64,000 nucleotides of DNA from positions 744,001 through 808,000 of the forward strand of contig NZ_JAUFQE010000002.1 of the NCBI RefSeq assembly GCF_030409755.1, given 5' to 3'. The notes beneath the pieces were generated by a model. That model was given only the letters and a program-made list of their open reading frames with translations, was not told where the DNA came from and made no database searches. Shown here one piece after another: positions 54,561 to 62,036 of this stretch. Source of the stretch: Vibrio lentus. GTDB lineage: Bacteria; Pseudomonadota; Gammaproteobacteria; Enterobacterales; Vibrionaceae. A program made the translations under genes and the position numbers. Position 1 is the first letter of the stretch, and every line of letters starts with the position of its first letter.

Positions 54561-56099
54561 ATGCCTCACACCACCGACCCATTAACAGGGTTGAAGAGAC
54601 GAACTCTCCCATTGGTCGTATTTGCGGTCAGTTTTTTGATTACTGTGTTGTGTTTTATCTTAGTCGCGCTGAACCAAAATCGCGCACTGAATATGAATTT
54701 GAATAGTTTTGCTAATCATCAGACCCTGAGCTTGGAAGCATTTATCGGTAATGATGTAGCTTACATAGGTTCCGGCGCTAATTTTTTCTATTCCAATGAT
54801 CCCGAGAACTGGGATAAATTCGACCGCTTTGCTCAACAAACCATTAACGATTCAAAGAGTCTAATCGGTTTGCAGTGGATGCAAAAAGTGTCAGTAGATG
54901 AGATTGCTGAACACACGGCTAAAATGGAAGAAAAGTACCCATTCTATAAGCTATTCACCATCCCGAAGCATGAAGCAAAAACCTATGGCTACATCTTAGA
55001 TGGCGCGCCAGCTTTTATCGCCAGCGATATCTATCCCAATACCCCAGCGAACGATAGAGTCCTCGGTTTTTACTCTTCTCGCGAGCGATTTAAGCTTGTC
55101 TTAGAAAACATTAAACAGACACGCGAAGCGAATATTTCAGACAAGGTTCGCTTGATACAAGATGGCTTAGAACAAGAGACACCAAAGAGTGGCATGTTGG
55201 TTTATCACCCTGTGTTTGAAGGCGAAAGCGACAATTTACTCGGTGTTGTGATTGGTGTGGTTCGCACTACGTATTACTTTGAAAATCTGCTGGCGTCTGC
55301 GGTGGGTGATATGGATGTTTATGTTCGTGTTACCGATACTGGATTCGAAGCGGAAGATTCGCCAATATTGTTCGAAACTGATGGCTATGACGCGGTATCT
55401 GGGCACCACATAACCAAGACAATCGCACTGACCAACCGTGACTGGAAGGTTGAGTACAAGATAGATTCATGCATCTCTTTTTATGGCTATTTGGTGTTAA
55501 CAGGCATCGCATTGGTCGGTACAACCATCTCATTGTTGTTGGCGTATATCGTTAACATGCAAATCAGAGAGAAAGAGCGTTTGTATCGGATGCTGAATAA
55601 GCGAACTGAAGAACTTCGCTTCTTAGCTGATCACGACAGCCTGACGGAAATTTATAACCGACGCGCGTTCAATAAGAAGCTAGACAAAGCCATTGAGCGA
55701 AACCAGCCCTTTAGTCTCGTTGGGTTTGATATCGATAAGTTCAAAGGCATTAATGATCAATTTGGCCACCCTGCAGGTGATGCCTTACTTATTCATGTCA
55801 TCAAACTGATCTCGGTGAACTTGAAAGAAGGGGACGACCTGTTCCGCTTAGGTGGTGATGAGTTTTGCATTATTTCTAGCATCTCAAACCATGAAGCCCT
55901 GAATCGTTACTTAGACTGCATTATCAACACCGTAAGTCACTCTCATTGTGAACACAAAGGTCGACAGTTAAGTTGTACTTTGAGTATCGGTGCAGCCATT
56001 CGTGACGGTGAGGACTCTGAAGAGATTATGCAAAAAGCGGACAGCATGCTCTACCAAAGTAAGTCAAATGGCCGAAATAGAGTCACAATTGCAGGCTAA
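54561..56099 (+). CDS. Membrane CHASE-GGDEF diguanylate cyclase
   Basis: The 512-residue protein has an N-terminal membrane helix (about 15-37), a periplasmic CHASE-type sensor domain (about 55-270), a second helix (about 300-330) and a C-terminal GGDEF domain (about 350-510) with RLGGDEFCI and FDIDKFKGINDQFGH intact. It should make c-di-GMP in response to an external signal. GGAA precedes the ATG at 54561. It is divergent from the DUF2760 operon. Confidence 0.87.
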   Translation: MPHTTDPLTGLKRRTLPLVVFAVSFLITVLCFILVALNQNRALNMNLNSFANHQTLSLEAFIGNDVAYIGSGANFFYSNDPENWDKFDRFAQQTINDSKSLIGLQWMQKVSVDEIAEHTAKMEEKYPFYKLFTIPKHEAKTYGYILDGAPAFIASDIYPNTPANDRVLGFYSSRERFKLVLENIKQTREANISDKVRLIQDGLEQETPKSGMLVYHPVFEGESDNLLGVVIGVVRTTYYFENLLASAVGDMDVYVRVTDTGFEAEDSPILFETDGYDAVSGHHITKTIALTNRDWKVEYKIDSCISFYGYLVLTGIALVGTTISLLLAYIVNMQIREKERLYRMLNKRTEELRFLADHDSLTEIYNRRAFNKKLDKAIERNQPFSLVGFDIDKFKGINDQFGHPAGDALLIHVIKLISVNLKEGDDLFRLGGDEFCIISSISNHEALNRYLDCIINTVSHSHCEHKGRQLSCTLSIGAAIRDGEDSEEIMQKADSMLYQSKSNGRNRVTIAG

Positions 56100-56186
56100 A
56101 TGAGCACTTGATGCAACTGGGGTCGAGTTCTTTATTGGGCTCATGTACAATTTCAAAAAACTTTTGATGAAAGAATTGGGCGACGT

Positions 56187-56717
56187 ATGAATCACAATCG
56201 AGTGGTATGTTTCGATTTAGAAATGTGCTGTTGGAGCAAAGATGGTGTAGGAACAACAGGAGAGATCATTGAAGTGGGTCTTGCTGAGATCGATCTTGTA
56301 TCTGGAACCATCGTGAAGCGCGCGCAATATTACGTTAAGCCTGAAAAAGACGAAGTCTCTCTGTTTTGTGCGGAGCTAACAGGTATCACACCTCGCAAGA
56401 TAGAAAAGCAGGGTCGCCCTTTAGAATCGGTGATTAAATCGATGATTAAGAACTTCGGTGGCCCAAAGAAAATCTATGCCGCTTGGGGGCGTGATGACCT
56501 TATCTTACATAAGGAATGTATAGAGAAAGGCATCGAACCGCCGTTTAGCGAGTTCTTGAATATCGCCACACTTTACCGCGTTCAAAACCGCCTTAAAGAG
56601 AAACGTATCGGACATCGTGCCGCTCAAGAAGCTAAGAACATTGAGTGGGAAGGTCGTCAGCACTCGGGTTATGTCGATGCTTATAACCTCGCGAAACTGA
56701 CATTGACGATGCTTTAG
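56187..56717 (+). CDS. DEDDh 3'-5' exonuclease (176 aa)
   Basis: The 176-residue single-domain exonuclease has the motif I pair D/E in CFDLEMCCW, a middle aspartate near GRDDLILH and the H/D pair in HSGYVDAYNLAK. It resembles the ERI-1/KapD-type small exonucleases. The substrate is not known. The gene is alone and followed by a hairpin. Confidence 0.8.
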   Translation: MNHNRVVCFDLEMCCWSKDGVGTTGEIIEVGLAEIDLVSGTIVKRAQYYVKPEKDEVSLFCAELTGITPRKIEKQGRPLESVIKSMIKNFGGPKKIYAAWGRDDLILHKECIEKGIEPPFSEFLNIATLYRVQNRLKEKRIGHRAAQEAKNIEWEGRQHSGYVDAYNLAKLTLTML

Positions 56718-56763
56718 CTTTTAAAAGCGTTCGGTCTCTGAAAAAAACAACAGACAACAAAAG

Positions 56764-56817
56764 CCACCTTCTGAGTTTCTATACGATCTGAGTCTCTATA
56801 TGAAAACTAGGTGGTTT
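56764..56817 (+). terminator. Terminator after the exonuclease gene
   Basis: CCACCT (56764-56769) pairs with AGGTGG (56809-56814) and is followed by TTTTTTG. The long loop contains a direct repeat, CTGAGTTTCTATA and CTGAGTCTCTATA, whose role is unclear. Confidence 0.55.
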
Positions 56818-56882
56818 TTTGTTATTCAAGGAAAGATTTTCAGCCTGTTTCCTTATTTAATCTAGTGCCTAATTCAACCTAA

Positions 56883-57128
56883 CTATTTACCAAGCATGTT
56901 TTTTAACTTATCGCCTTTATCGAAAAAGTGATGCTTCATCGCGCCTAACACATGTAACGTTACCAACGACATGAACACCTTAATTGCAGTCGCATGAATA
57001 AAAAACAATAGGCTAACCATCTCTCTTTTTGTTGCCCCTTCACTAAATACCCATGAGTAAACACTGAATATCGGTGTATCAATCAATGCGATACTTAAAC
57101 CCGATACCGCAATAAAGGTCAGTGTTAC
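56883..57128 (-). pseudogene. Cytochrome b561, 3' fragment
   Basis: This is the C-terminal 81 codons of a cytochrome b561 gene, beginning right after the target duplication of the IS10-like element. It includes the last two membrane helices and histidines (FFIHATA and TLHVLGAMKHHF), which bind heme b in this family. Joined in frame to the 5' fragment at 58460-58756, it makes a single protein of about 176-180 residues, the usual family length. An apparent longer frame at 56883-57257 owes its first 43 residues to the element. Confidence 0.85.
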
Positions 57129-57137
57129 CGCCTGAAT
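57129..57137. repeat. Left target-site duplication CGCCTGAAT
   Basis: CGCCTGAAT directly abuts the left end of the IS10-like element and is repeated exactly at 58460-58468. Nine bp is the usual duplication for IS10. Confidence 0.95.
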
Positions 57138-58459
57138 CTTGCGAATCCCCTCATAATCAGGCTTAAAAACAATGAGGTAGACGTGCATCGCCGTCTTTGA
57201 TCTAATGAATATCGCTGAACACACATTTCGAACAAGTGGGTTAATAATGCGCGACATTCAGATTCTACAACAAACCATACAAAACCAATGCCCCTCCATT
57301 CACAAAAAACGCGTTAGTTCTCTGATACTTGCTACAAAAAGTGTACTTGACGGCTCAGACTTAACGCTGACTAAACTAGGTCGCAAACTAGAAACTAATA
57401 CCACGGTAAAACATGCGATCAAACGCGTTGATAGACTGCTTGGAAATCGCCAACTACATCGTGAAAAAGACCTTATTTATAAATGGCATGCCTACTTAAT
57501 AACGGGCGCTAACCCATGCCCTGTGATCCTTGTGGATTGGTCTGATGTTCGTGAACAACTTCGTTATATGACGTTAAGAGCATCCGTTGCACTTGATGGT
57601 CGAGCCGTCACAATCTTTGAACAAGTTTTTGAGTATGGCCAATACAATTCACCGAAAAGTCACCAAACATTCCTCGATAAATTGCAGAGTATTTTGCCGA
57701 ATAAAATCAGTCCGATCATCGTTTCTGATGCGGGTTTTAGAAATACTTGGTTCCGCCAAGTTCAGGAGAAAGGTTGGTTTTGGTTAGGTCGTGTCCGAGG
57801 TGAAGTATCAATCAAACAACCTCAAAAACCTTGGGTCTCAAATAAAACCTTTTATCCAAACGCTGTCCATAAACCCAAATATCTTGGCAACTGCTTATTA
57901 GCAAAGAGATCACCGATATCTTGTGAAGCCTATGTTTATAAGGGATTAGAAAAAGGCCGAAAAGCCCAGCGCCATAGTAGAACCAGCCAAAAACACTCCG
58001 CTACACATCTCTATCAACGCAGTGCAAAGGAGCCGTGGCTACTCGCGACTAATGTCCCTCGACATATCTTAAATGAAGTACAAATTACCAATCTGTACGC
58101 CAAGCGTATGCAGATAGAAGAAGCCTTCCGCGATCTAAAGAGTACCGCCTATGGGATCGCACTTCGTCACAACAGAACTCGCTGTACTAAGCGATTAGAT
58201 ATCCTGCTTCTTATTGCGTTGCTCGCTGAAATCTTGATGTGGTGGAATGGCCTAATTGCAGTACAAGCCAAATGGCATTTTGACTTCCAAGCCAACAGCA
58301 TTAAACACCGCCGAGTTCTATCCATACCTCGTCTAGGGAGAGAGGTACGAAATCATCGGCGATATCAAATTAATGAATCCCAATATCAATGGGGAATGTT
58401 CGAATATCAAAGGCTCACACACAACGCAGGACTAGGGAAATTATGAGGGGATCCGTCAG
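57138..58459 (+). mobile_element. IS10-like element (IS4 family), 1322 bp
   Basis: The ends are imperfect inverted repeats: left CTTGCGAATCCCCTCATAAT and right (read inward) CTGACGGATCCCCTCATAAT, matching at 17 of the first 21 positions. The 9-bp target duplications CGCCTGAAT flank it at 57129-57137 and 58460-58468. The size is close to IS10 (1329 bp) and the right end GAGGGGATCCGTCAG is nearly the same as IS10. The element has one transposase gene. The insertion is inside a cytochrome b561 gene on the opposite strand. Confidence 0.93.
57247..58446 (+). CDS. IS10-like transposase
   Basis: The 399-residue DDE transposase resembles Tn10 IS10 across its length (KHAIKRVDRLLGNRQLHREKDLIYKWHA; VLVDWSDVREQLRYMTLRASVALDGR; SKRMQIEE-type region). 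Aspartates in LVDWSD and IIVSDAGF and a glutamate in RMQIEEAFRDLKS form the DDE set. The ATG at 57247 (MRDIQILQQ) aligns with the IS10 transposase start; the in-frame start at 57205 adds 14 residues. The frame is intact, so the element may be active. Confidence 0.93.
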   Translation: MRDIQILQQTIQNQCPSIHKKRVSSLILATKSVLDGSDLTLTKLGRKLETNTTVKHAIKRVDRLLGNRQLHREKDLIYKWHAYLITGANPCPVILVDWSDVREQLRYMTLRASVALDGRAVTIFEQVFEYGQYNSPKSHQTFLDKLQSILPNKISPIIVSDAGFRNTWFRQVQEKGWFWLGRVRGEVSIKQPQKPWVSNKTFYPNAVHKPKYLGNCLLAKRSPISCEAYVYKGLEKGRKAQRHSRTSQKHSATHLYQRSAKEPWLLATNVPRHILNEVQITNLYAKRMQIEEAFRDLKSTAYGIALRHNRTRCTKRLDILLLIALLAEILMWWNGLIAVQAKWHFDFQANSIKHRRVLSIPRLGREVRNHRRYQINESQYQWGMFEYQRLTHNAGLGKL

Positions 58460-58468
58460 CGCCTGAAT
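58460..58468. repeat. Right target-site duplication CGCCTGAAT
   Basis: This is the second copy of the 9-bp duplication, directly after the right inverted repeat of the IS10-like element and within the cytochrome b561 gene. Confidence 0.95.
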
Positions 58469-58756
58469 AAGTTGAACTACTCTAGGGATGGTAAATCGAC
58501 GTTCACCTCTTTTCGGTTTAGCGAGCATTCTTGCAATCAGTATGTTGATCAACACCAAAATAACAGACCCAAAAATCTGATGTATTAATATTGTTGGGTA
58601 TTTATCTGGGAAGGGGAGCAATCGGCTTGATATAAACCCAAGCGTTAAGGTCATCATAACAGCACACAACATTGCCCAATGTAATGAATCGACTTTGTTA
58701 TTTTCGTGTTTGTTTATTCTATTTTGTATTATTTCTTGGTTCATACGATATTCCAT
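58460..58756 (-). pseudogene. Cytochrome b561, 5' fragment
   Basis: This is the N-terminal 99 codons of the split cytochrome b561 gene, with membrane helices and heme histidines in LHWAM and TILIHQIFG. It probably starts at the ATG at 58744 (MNQEIIQNRI), though the frame is open from 58756. Reading through the single target copy ATTCAGGCG (I-Q-A) into the 3' fragment at 57128 keeps the frame exactly. The protein would be a diheme inner-membrane electron-transfer cytochrome. With the element in place it is broken. Confidence 0.85.
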
Positions 58757-58929
58757 TATTAGTGTTGTTCGATTTATTATATTTATCTGGCGTGTGTTAT
58801 GAATATGTTCACCGAATGTTTAATATTAATAATAACGTATCGATTTAATTAATATTAAATCGTTCGTATTGCTCTTGATGGCGGTTTTATCTCTGTTAGC
58901 GTGGTCGAATCTAACCCACGGAGAACGAC

Positions 58930-59295
58930 ATGAAGAACATCAAGAGTTTGATTAAACGAGCCATTGCGTTGAGTTTGTTGAGTGTGAGCCCCTTAGTTTT
59001 AGCTCAGCCCGTTGTACTTATTAACACCTTCTCAGTTGAAACTAGTAAAGAAACTGAAACGTTAGCGTATTGGGAAAGCGCTAGGGATGTACTCATTGAA
59101 CAACCAGGATACATCTCTACCACGCTGCACCGCTCACTAAGCGCTGATGCCACCTACCTGTATGTGAACGTTGCCAATTGGGAAAGCCAGAAGCATTTTA
59201 TCGACGCTATCTCTGTGATGAGAAAACAACTGCCTGCACTCGATATTAAGGGTGTGACTGCCGATCCTAATCTTTACGAAGTTATTCGCCACTAA
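58930..59295 (+). CDS. Exported ABM-type monooxygenase-like protein (121 aa)
   Basis: A signal peptide (about 1-25, ending PLVLAQ) precedes a 96-residue antibiotic-biosynthesis-monooxygenase-type (ABM) barrel. It has a family pattern LINTFSVETSKETETLAYWESARDVL and QPGYISTTLHRSL, and ends ...NLYEVIRH. Most ABM proteins are cytoplasmic; here a signal peptide is present, which is unusual. It starts with GGAGAACGAC upstream of the ATG at 58930. The following gene begins 16 bp later and is probably co-transcribed. Confidence 0.7.
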   Translation: MKNIKSLIKRAIALSLLSVSPLVLAQPVVLINTFSVETSKETETLAYWESARDVLIEQPGYISTTLHRSLSADATYLYVNVANWESQKHFIDAISVMRKQLPALDIKGVTADPNLYEVIRH

Positions 59296-59311
59296 TTGAG
59301 AGTTTGTTTAA

Positions 59312-59992
59312 ATGAAATATGTACCACGATTGTTTTTAGTTCTTTTTAGCTTTTTGTTCTCTGTCAGCAGTTATTCTGCGGCTTATGGTGTTTCCGTTGC
59401 ATGGAAAACACAAGACGCCCAAGCGGTATTTGATGCCATGCCTACTCAGAAAAAGGCGTTTGCTAATCTGATTGATGCAGGGCTAATTCACGACATGTTT
59501 ATCTCTGAAAGCTTTATTGGCGATCAAGCATTTCCAATCATTAAATTTGTAATGGAAGCAGACAGCGAAGAAGAAGTTCGACGTGTTATTGGTAATCTTC
59601 CTCTTCAATTTAAAGAGTTAGCAGAAATAACAGAGGTGAGAGATATCGGAAGCAAGTGGTTAGATACTGAAGTTGCGTTTAAAAATTATGCGATTGAGTT
59701 ATCTTGGAAAGAGCCAGAAGATCAATTAATAGCAGACAAAATAATCAGCGTTGATTTGCAAAAGGTGGTGGACTGGAGTGCTGAAGGCGTTATTACTTCG
59801 GCCTATTTAAAAAACCAAGCGATTGCAGAAGCTCAAGCTAATCAAATGGCGATGATCAGACCTATCTATTCGATTGCTGTATTAGCACGAGATAAACAAC
59901 ATGCACTTGAAATTGCTAATGAACTTAATGCCGTTAAATTAGGGTTTGCTAGTGTAAATATCAGTGAACTTGGTTTTAAACTCACGTTATGA
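59312..59992 (+). CDS. Exported protein with two similar halves (226 aa)
   Basis: A signal peptide (about 1-24, ending SSYSAAYG) is followed by two similar halves of about 95 residues: one starting YGVSVAWKTQDAQAVF and one starting YAIELSWKEPEDQLIA, each with a late 'F/YSIAV/IIKFVMEAD'-type strand. This looks like two dimeric alpha-beta barrel (ABM/muconolactone-type) units in tandem. It sits 16 bp after the ABM-like gene and is likely its operon partner. I cannot name a substrate. Confidence 0.55.
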   Translation: MKYVPRLFLVLFSFLFSVSSYSAAYGVSVAWKTQDAQAVFDAMPTQKKAFANLIDAGLIHDMFISESFIGDQAFPIIKFVMEADSEEEVRRVIGNLPLQFKELAEITEVRDIGSKWLDTEVAFKNYAIELSWKEPEDQLIADKIISVDLQKVVDWSAEGVITSAYLKNQAIAEAQANQMAMIRPIYSIAVLARDKQHALEIANELNAVKLGFASVNISELGFKLTL

Positions 59993-60026
59993 TTTTGAAA
60001 TAAAATAAATTTCCATGTTATTCTAG

Positions 60027-60056
60027 GGTGAGTTTATTTAATGCATTTAACTCACC
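60027..60056 (+). promoter_or_regulatory. Hairpin over the ToxR-like gene start
   Basis: GGTGAGTT (60027-60034) and AACTCACC (60049-60056) form a perfect 8-bp inverted repeat with the ATG (60041-60043) in the 14-nt loop and the AGGGTGAG ribosome-binding site inside the left arm. It could limit translation or be an operator for self-regulation. Confidence 0.5.
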
Positions 60057-60924
60057 TTATGAATAATAAAATACAAGAATATAGCTTGGTTATTGAACTT
60101 GAAAATCGACAGCTGCTTAACCTTTCTTTAAATAAGCATGTGACCTTATCCCCATCAGAATGTTTAATTTTAAAGCACTTGATGGATAATTGTTCACAAA
60201 CCATAGGGCGAGAGTTCCTCCTAAAGCATTGTTGGCCGGGTAGAGTGGTAACAAGCAGTTCTCTTAACGTCGCAATTAAAAACGTTCGTACCGCGCTTAA
60301 AGCAGTCGGTTCGGAATGCAAAGTTGTCACGGTCCAAAAAGAAGGATATTGCTTTATTTCACCAGATAAAGGTGAGGCTCAAGTGACTGAGCTTATCAAC
60401 AACCCTAGCGATAGAGCCCCAGAGCGACTAGAAATTAGCAGCGCTCCACAAGTAGTGAAAGATCCTACCGAAGTTTCTGATGTTATAGAGAAGCCTTCTT
60501 CTAAGCGTCACTCATTACTTAATCAAGCTAATGGCAAAAACAAACTCTATTTTGTACCGTTAGCGGCTGGTATTGCGGCGAGCGCGTTGTTGGTCGTGGT
60601 GTTGTCTTTCCTTGGCTTTTTATGGAGAAAACGTCTATTAATGGGATTGCGGTGTACCACGATAGCGTCAACTTGGATTCGATGCTGGTGGAGGACTTAA
60701 CATCGATTGCTGAACCTGGAGTCGAAGCAATATACCTGCATCGTATGGGTGCTGATTGCGGCGCCATACAGGTGGTGATATTGAACCAAAGTGGCTGGAA
60801 AGACATCAGCTCAAGCTTTAAATTGACACACTGCAATGATGCGCAAGTTGGGCTTTATGAGATCGAACCAATTAATAGGCTGGGAATAAACCAAGCAACA
60901 GAAGGAACGGTCGATGAAGCGTAA
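60041..60924 (+). pseudogene. ToxR-like transmembrane regulator, frameshifted
   Basis: The first frame (60041-60700) gives a winged HTH of the OmpR/ToxR type (about 20-115, REFLLKHCWPGRVVTSSSLNVAIKNVRTALK) and a membrane helix (about 171-193), then runs into nonsense. The frame at 60622 continues as a periplasmic domain MEKTSINGIAVYHDS... to 60924, with two cysteines (predicted C240 and C265) that could form a disulfide as in ToxR. One added T in the five-T run 60617-60621 joins them as a ToxR-like protein of about 294 residues. A ToxS-like gene overlaps the end. Either a true mutation, slippage or an error is possible. Confidence 0.7.
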
Positions 60925-61351
60925 GTTTTGGCTACCTATCGTGGTTACCTTGTCTGCTATTTTACTGTTCGGTGTCATTTCCGGTGTGATGACCCGAGGG
61001 GCTTTTCAGTTTGAGGGTATCTATGAAAACGTCGGTTATGAAGTGCTGACGCTTGATCTTAAGAATGGCCGTTCAAAGATGCGTTATGTTGGCTATGATA
61101 TCAACGGTCAAGTCGTGCAGACCAAGCAGTTTTTTGGCGTGTTCTTACGTTGGGGCAATCACTACTATTTCTATCAGATTGCACAAGACCAAGCGCACGG
61201 GCAGCAGACCTTTAATGTGAAGAATTTTTTTATTCAGCATCACAACAATAGGCGTAGCGTAATGGTGTCGGATCAGCGCGGTGCTTATGTGACCAAAGAT
61301 GGGAAAATTCTGGAACTGAAAGGGATTCTATATGGGCGAGCACTTCGCTAA
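60914..61351 (+). CDS. ToxS-like membrane partner protein (145 aa)
   Basis: The 145-residue protein has one N-terminal membrane helix (about 5-25) and a periplasmic beta-rich domain, as in ToxS and VtrC. The ATG at 60914 overlaps the end of the ToxR-like reading frame by 11 nt, the typical toxRS/vtrAC arrangement. ToxS-type partners stabilise or complete the ligand-binding barrel of the ToxR-like protein. The sequence is not close enough for a specific gene name. Confidence 0.6.
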   Translation: MKRKFWLPIVVTLSAILLFGVISGVMTRGAFQFEGIYENVGYEVLTLDLKNGRSKMRYVGYDINGQVVQTKQFFGVFLRWGNHYYFYQIAQDQAHGQQTFNVKNFFIQHHNNRRSVMVSDQRGAYVTKDGKILELKGILYGRALR

Positions 61352-61430
61352 TTCATATCCCGTTCTTTAAGCAAGCTTGTAGATAATAGTTCAGCTTAAA
61401 TCAATTTGACTCTGGCTCATCAAATCCATT

Positions 61431-61455
61431 AGCGACGGTTTATTGAGCCGTCGCT
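61431..61455. terminator. Hairpin between ToxS-like and TerB-like genes
   Basis: AGCGACGG (61431-61438) and CCGTCGCT (61448-61455) form a perfect 8-bp stem with a 9-nt loop between two convergent genes. No long T-run is present. Confidence 0.5.
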
Positions 61456-61473
61456 GCTGATTCCGTTCAGAGT

Positions 61474-61923
61474 CTAATCTTCGCCCAGAACGCTTAATTT
61501 ACTTTTGATGAAGTCTTTGTGGTCAACGTAAAGCAGTTCTGCTGTTTTGCGAATTACTGAATCTTCAAGTGGGTCAATCTCTCCATCGGCGTGCGCGACT
61601 TCCCACATAGCTTTGATCAAGTCTATGCGAACTGGCTGCGAAAGTTCTCGCAGTTGAGAAGTGAAATCGTACAGAGAAACAGATTGTTCAACTTGAGGCT
61701 CAGCTTGCGCCAATAAGGCTTTGGATTCTTCTTCGGTTATGTTCAACAAACGTTGTAGTAAGTGAAGCTTGGCTTCTTGTTCTGATTCGTTGATTGCGTG
61801 GTCTGCACCGGCCACTTCGCATAACAAGCTGGCGATAGCTAAGTTAGGTGAGGCGGTGGGTGTTTTACCCAAATCAGAGCCTTCAACTAATTGTTTAAAT
61901 AACGAGGTAAGTGAGTTAAACAT
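61474..61923 (-). CDS. TerB-like protein (149 aa)
   Basis: The 149-residue all-helical protein has the TerB/YebE pattern: LLCEVAGADHAINESEQ near residue 33 and MWEVAHADGEIDPLEDSVIRKTAELL near 105. Two Asp/Glu-rich turns suggest metal binding as in TerB. TerB-like proteins appear in tellurite-resistance clusters, but the remaining ter genes are absent here, so tellurite resistance is not implied. It is monocistronic. Confidence 0.75.
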   Translation of the reverse strand: MFNSLTSLFKQLVEGSDLGKTPTASPNLAIASLLCEVAGADHAINESEQEAKLHLLQRLLNITEEESKALLAQAEPQVEQSVSLYDFTSQLRELSQPVRIDLIKAMWEVAHADGEIDPLEDSVIRKTAELLYVDHKDFIKSKLSVLGED

Positions 61924-62036
61924 AAGAGCATTCCAGTTATGGTGAATATTATTACTATTGGGCCTACAGAGTGTGATCGCAAGCGTCTTTACTTAAAACT
62001 GACATTACGAAGAGGTCAGCAATAAGGAACACTTTA

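Noticed and set aside
56883..57257. Intact 124-residue cytochrome-like protein
   Set aside because: Its first 43 residues are encoded by the IS10-like element; the native part is only a fragment of the split b561 gene.
56700..61400. Genomic island or prophage around the IS10-like element
   Set aside because: No integrase, attachment site, phage gene or tRNA junction is seen; a single insertion sequence explains the disruption.
61474..61923. Tellurite-resistance cluster
   Set aside because: Only a TerB-like protein is present; no terA, terC, terD or terE-type genes are in the region.
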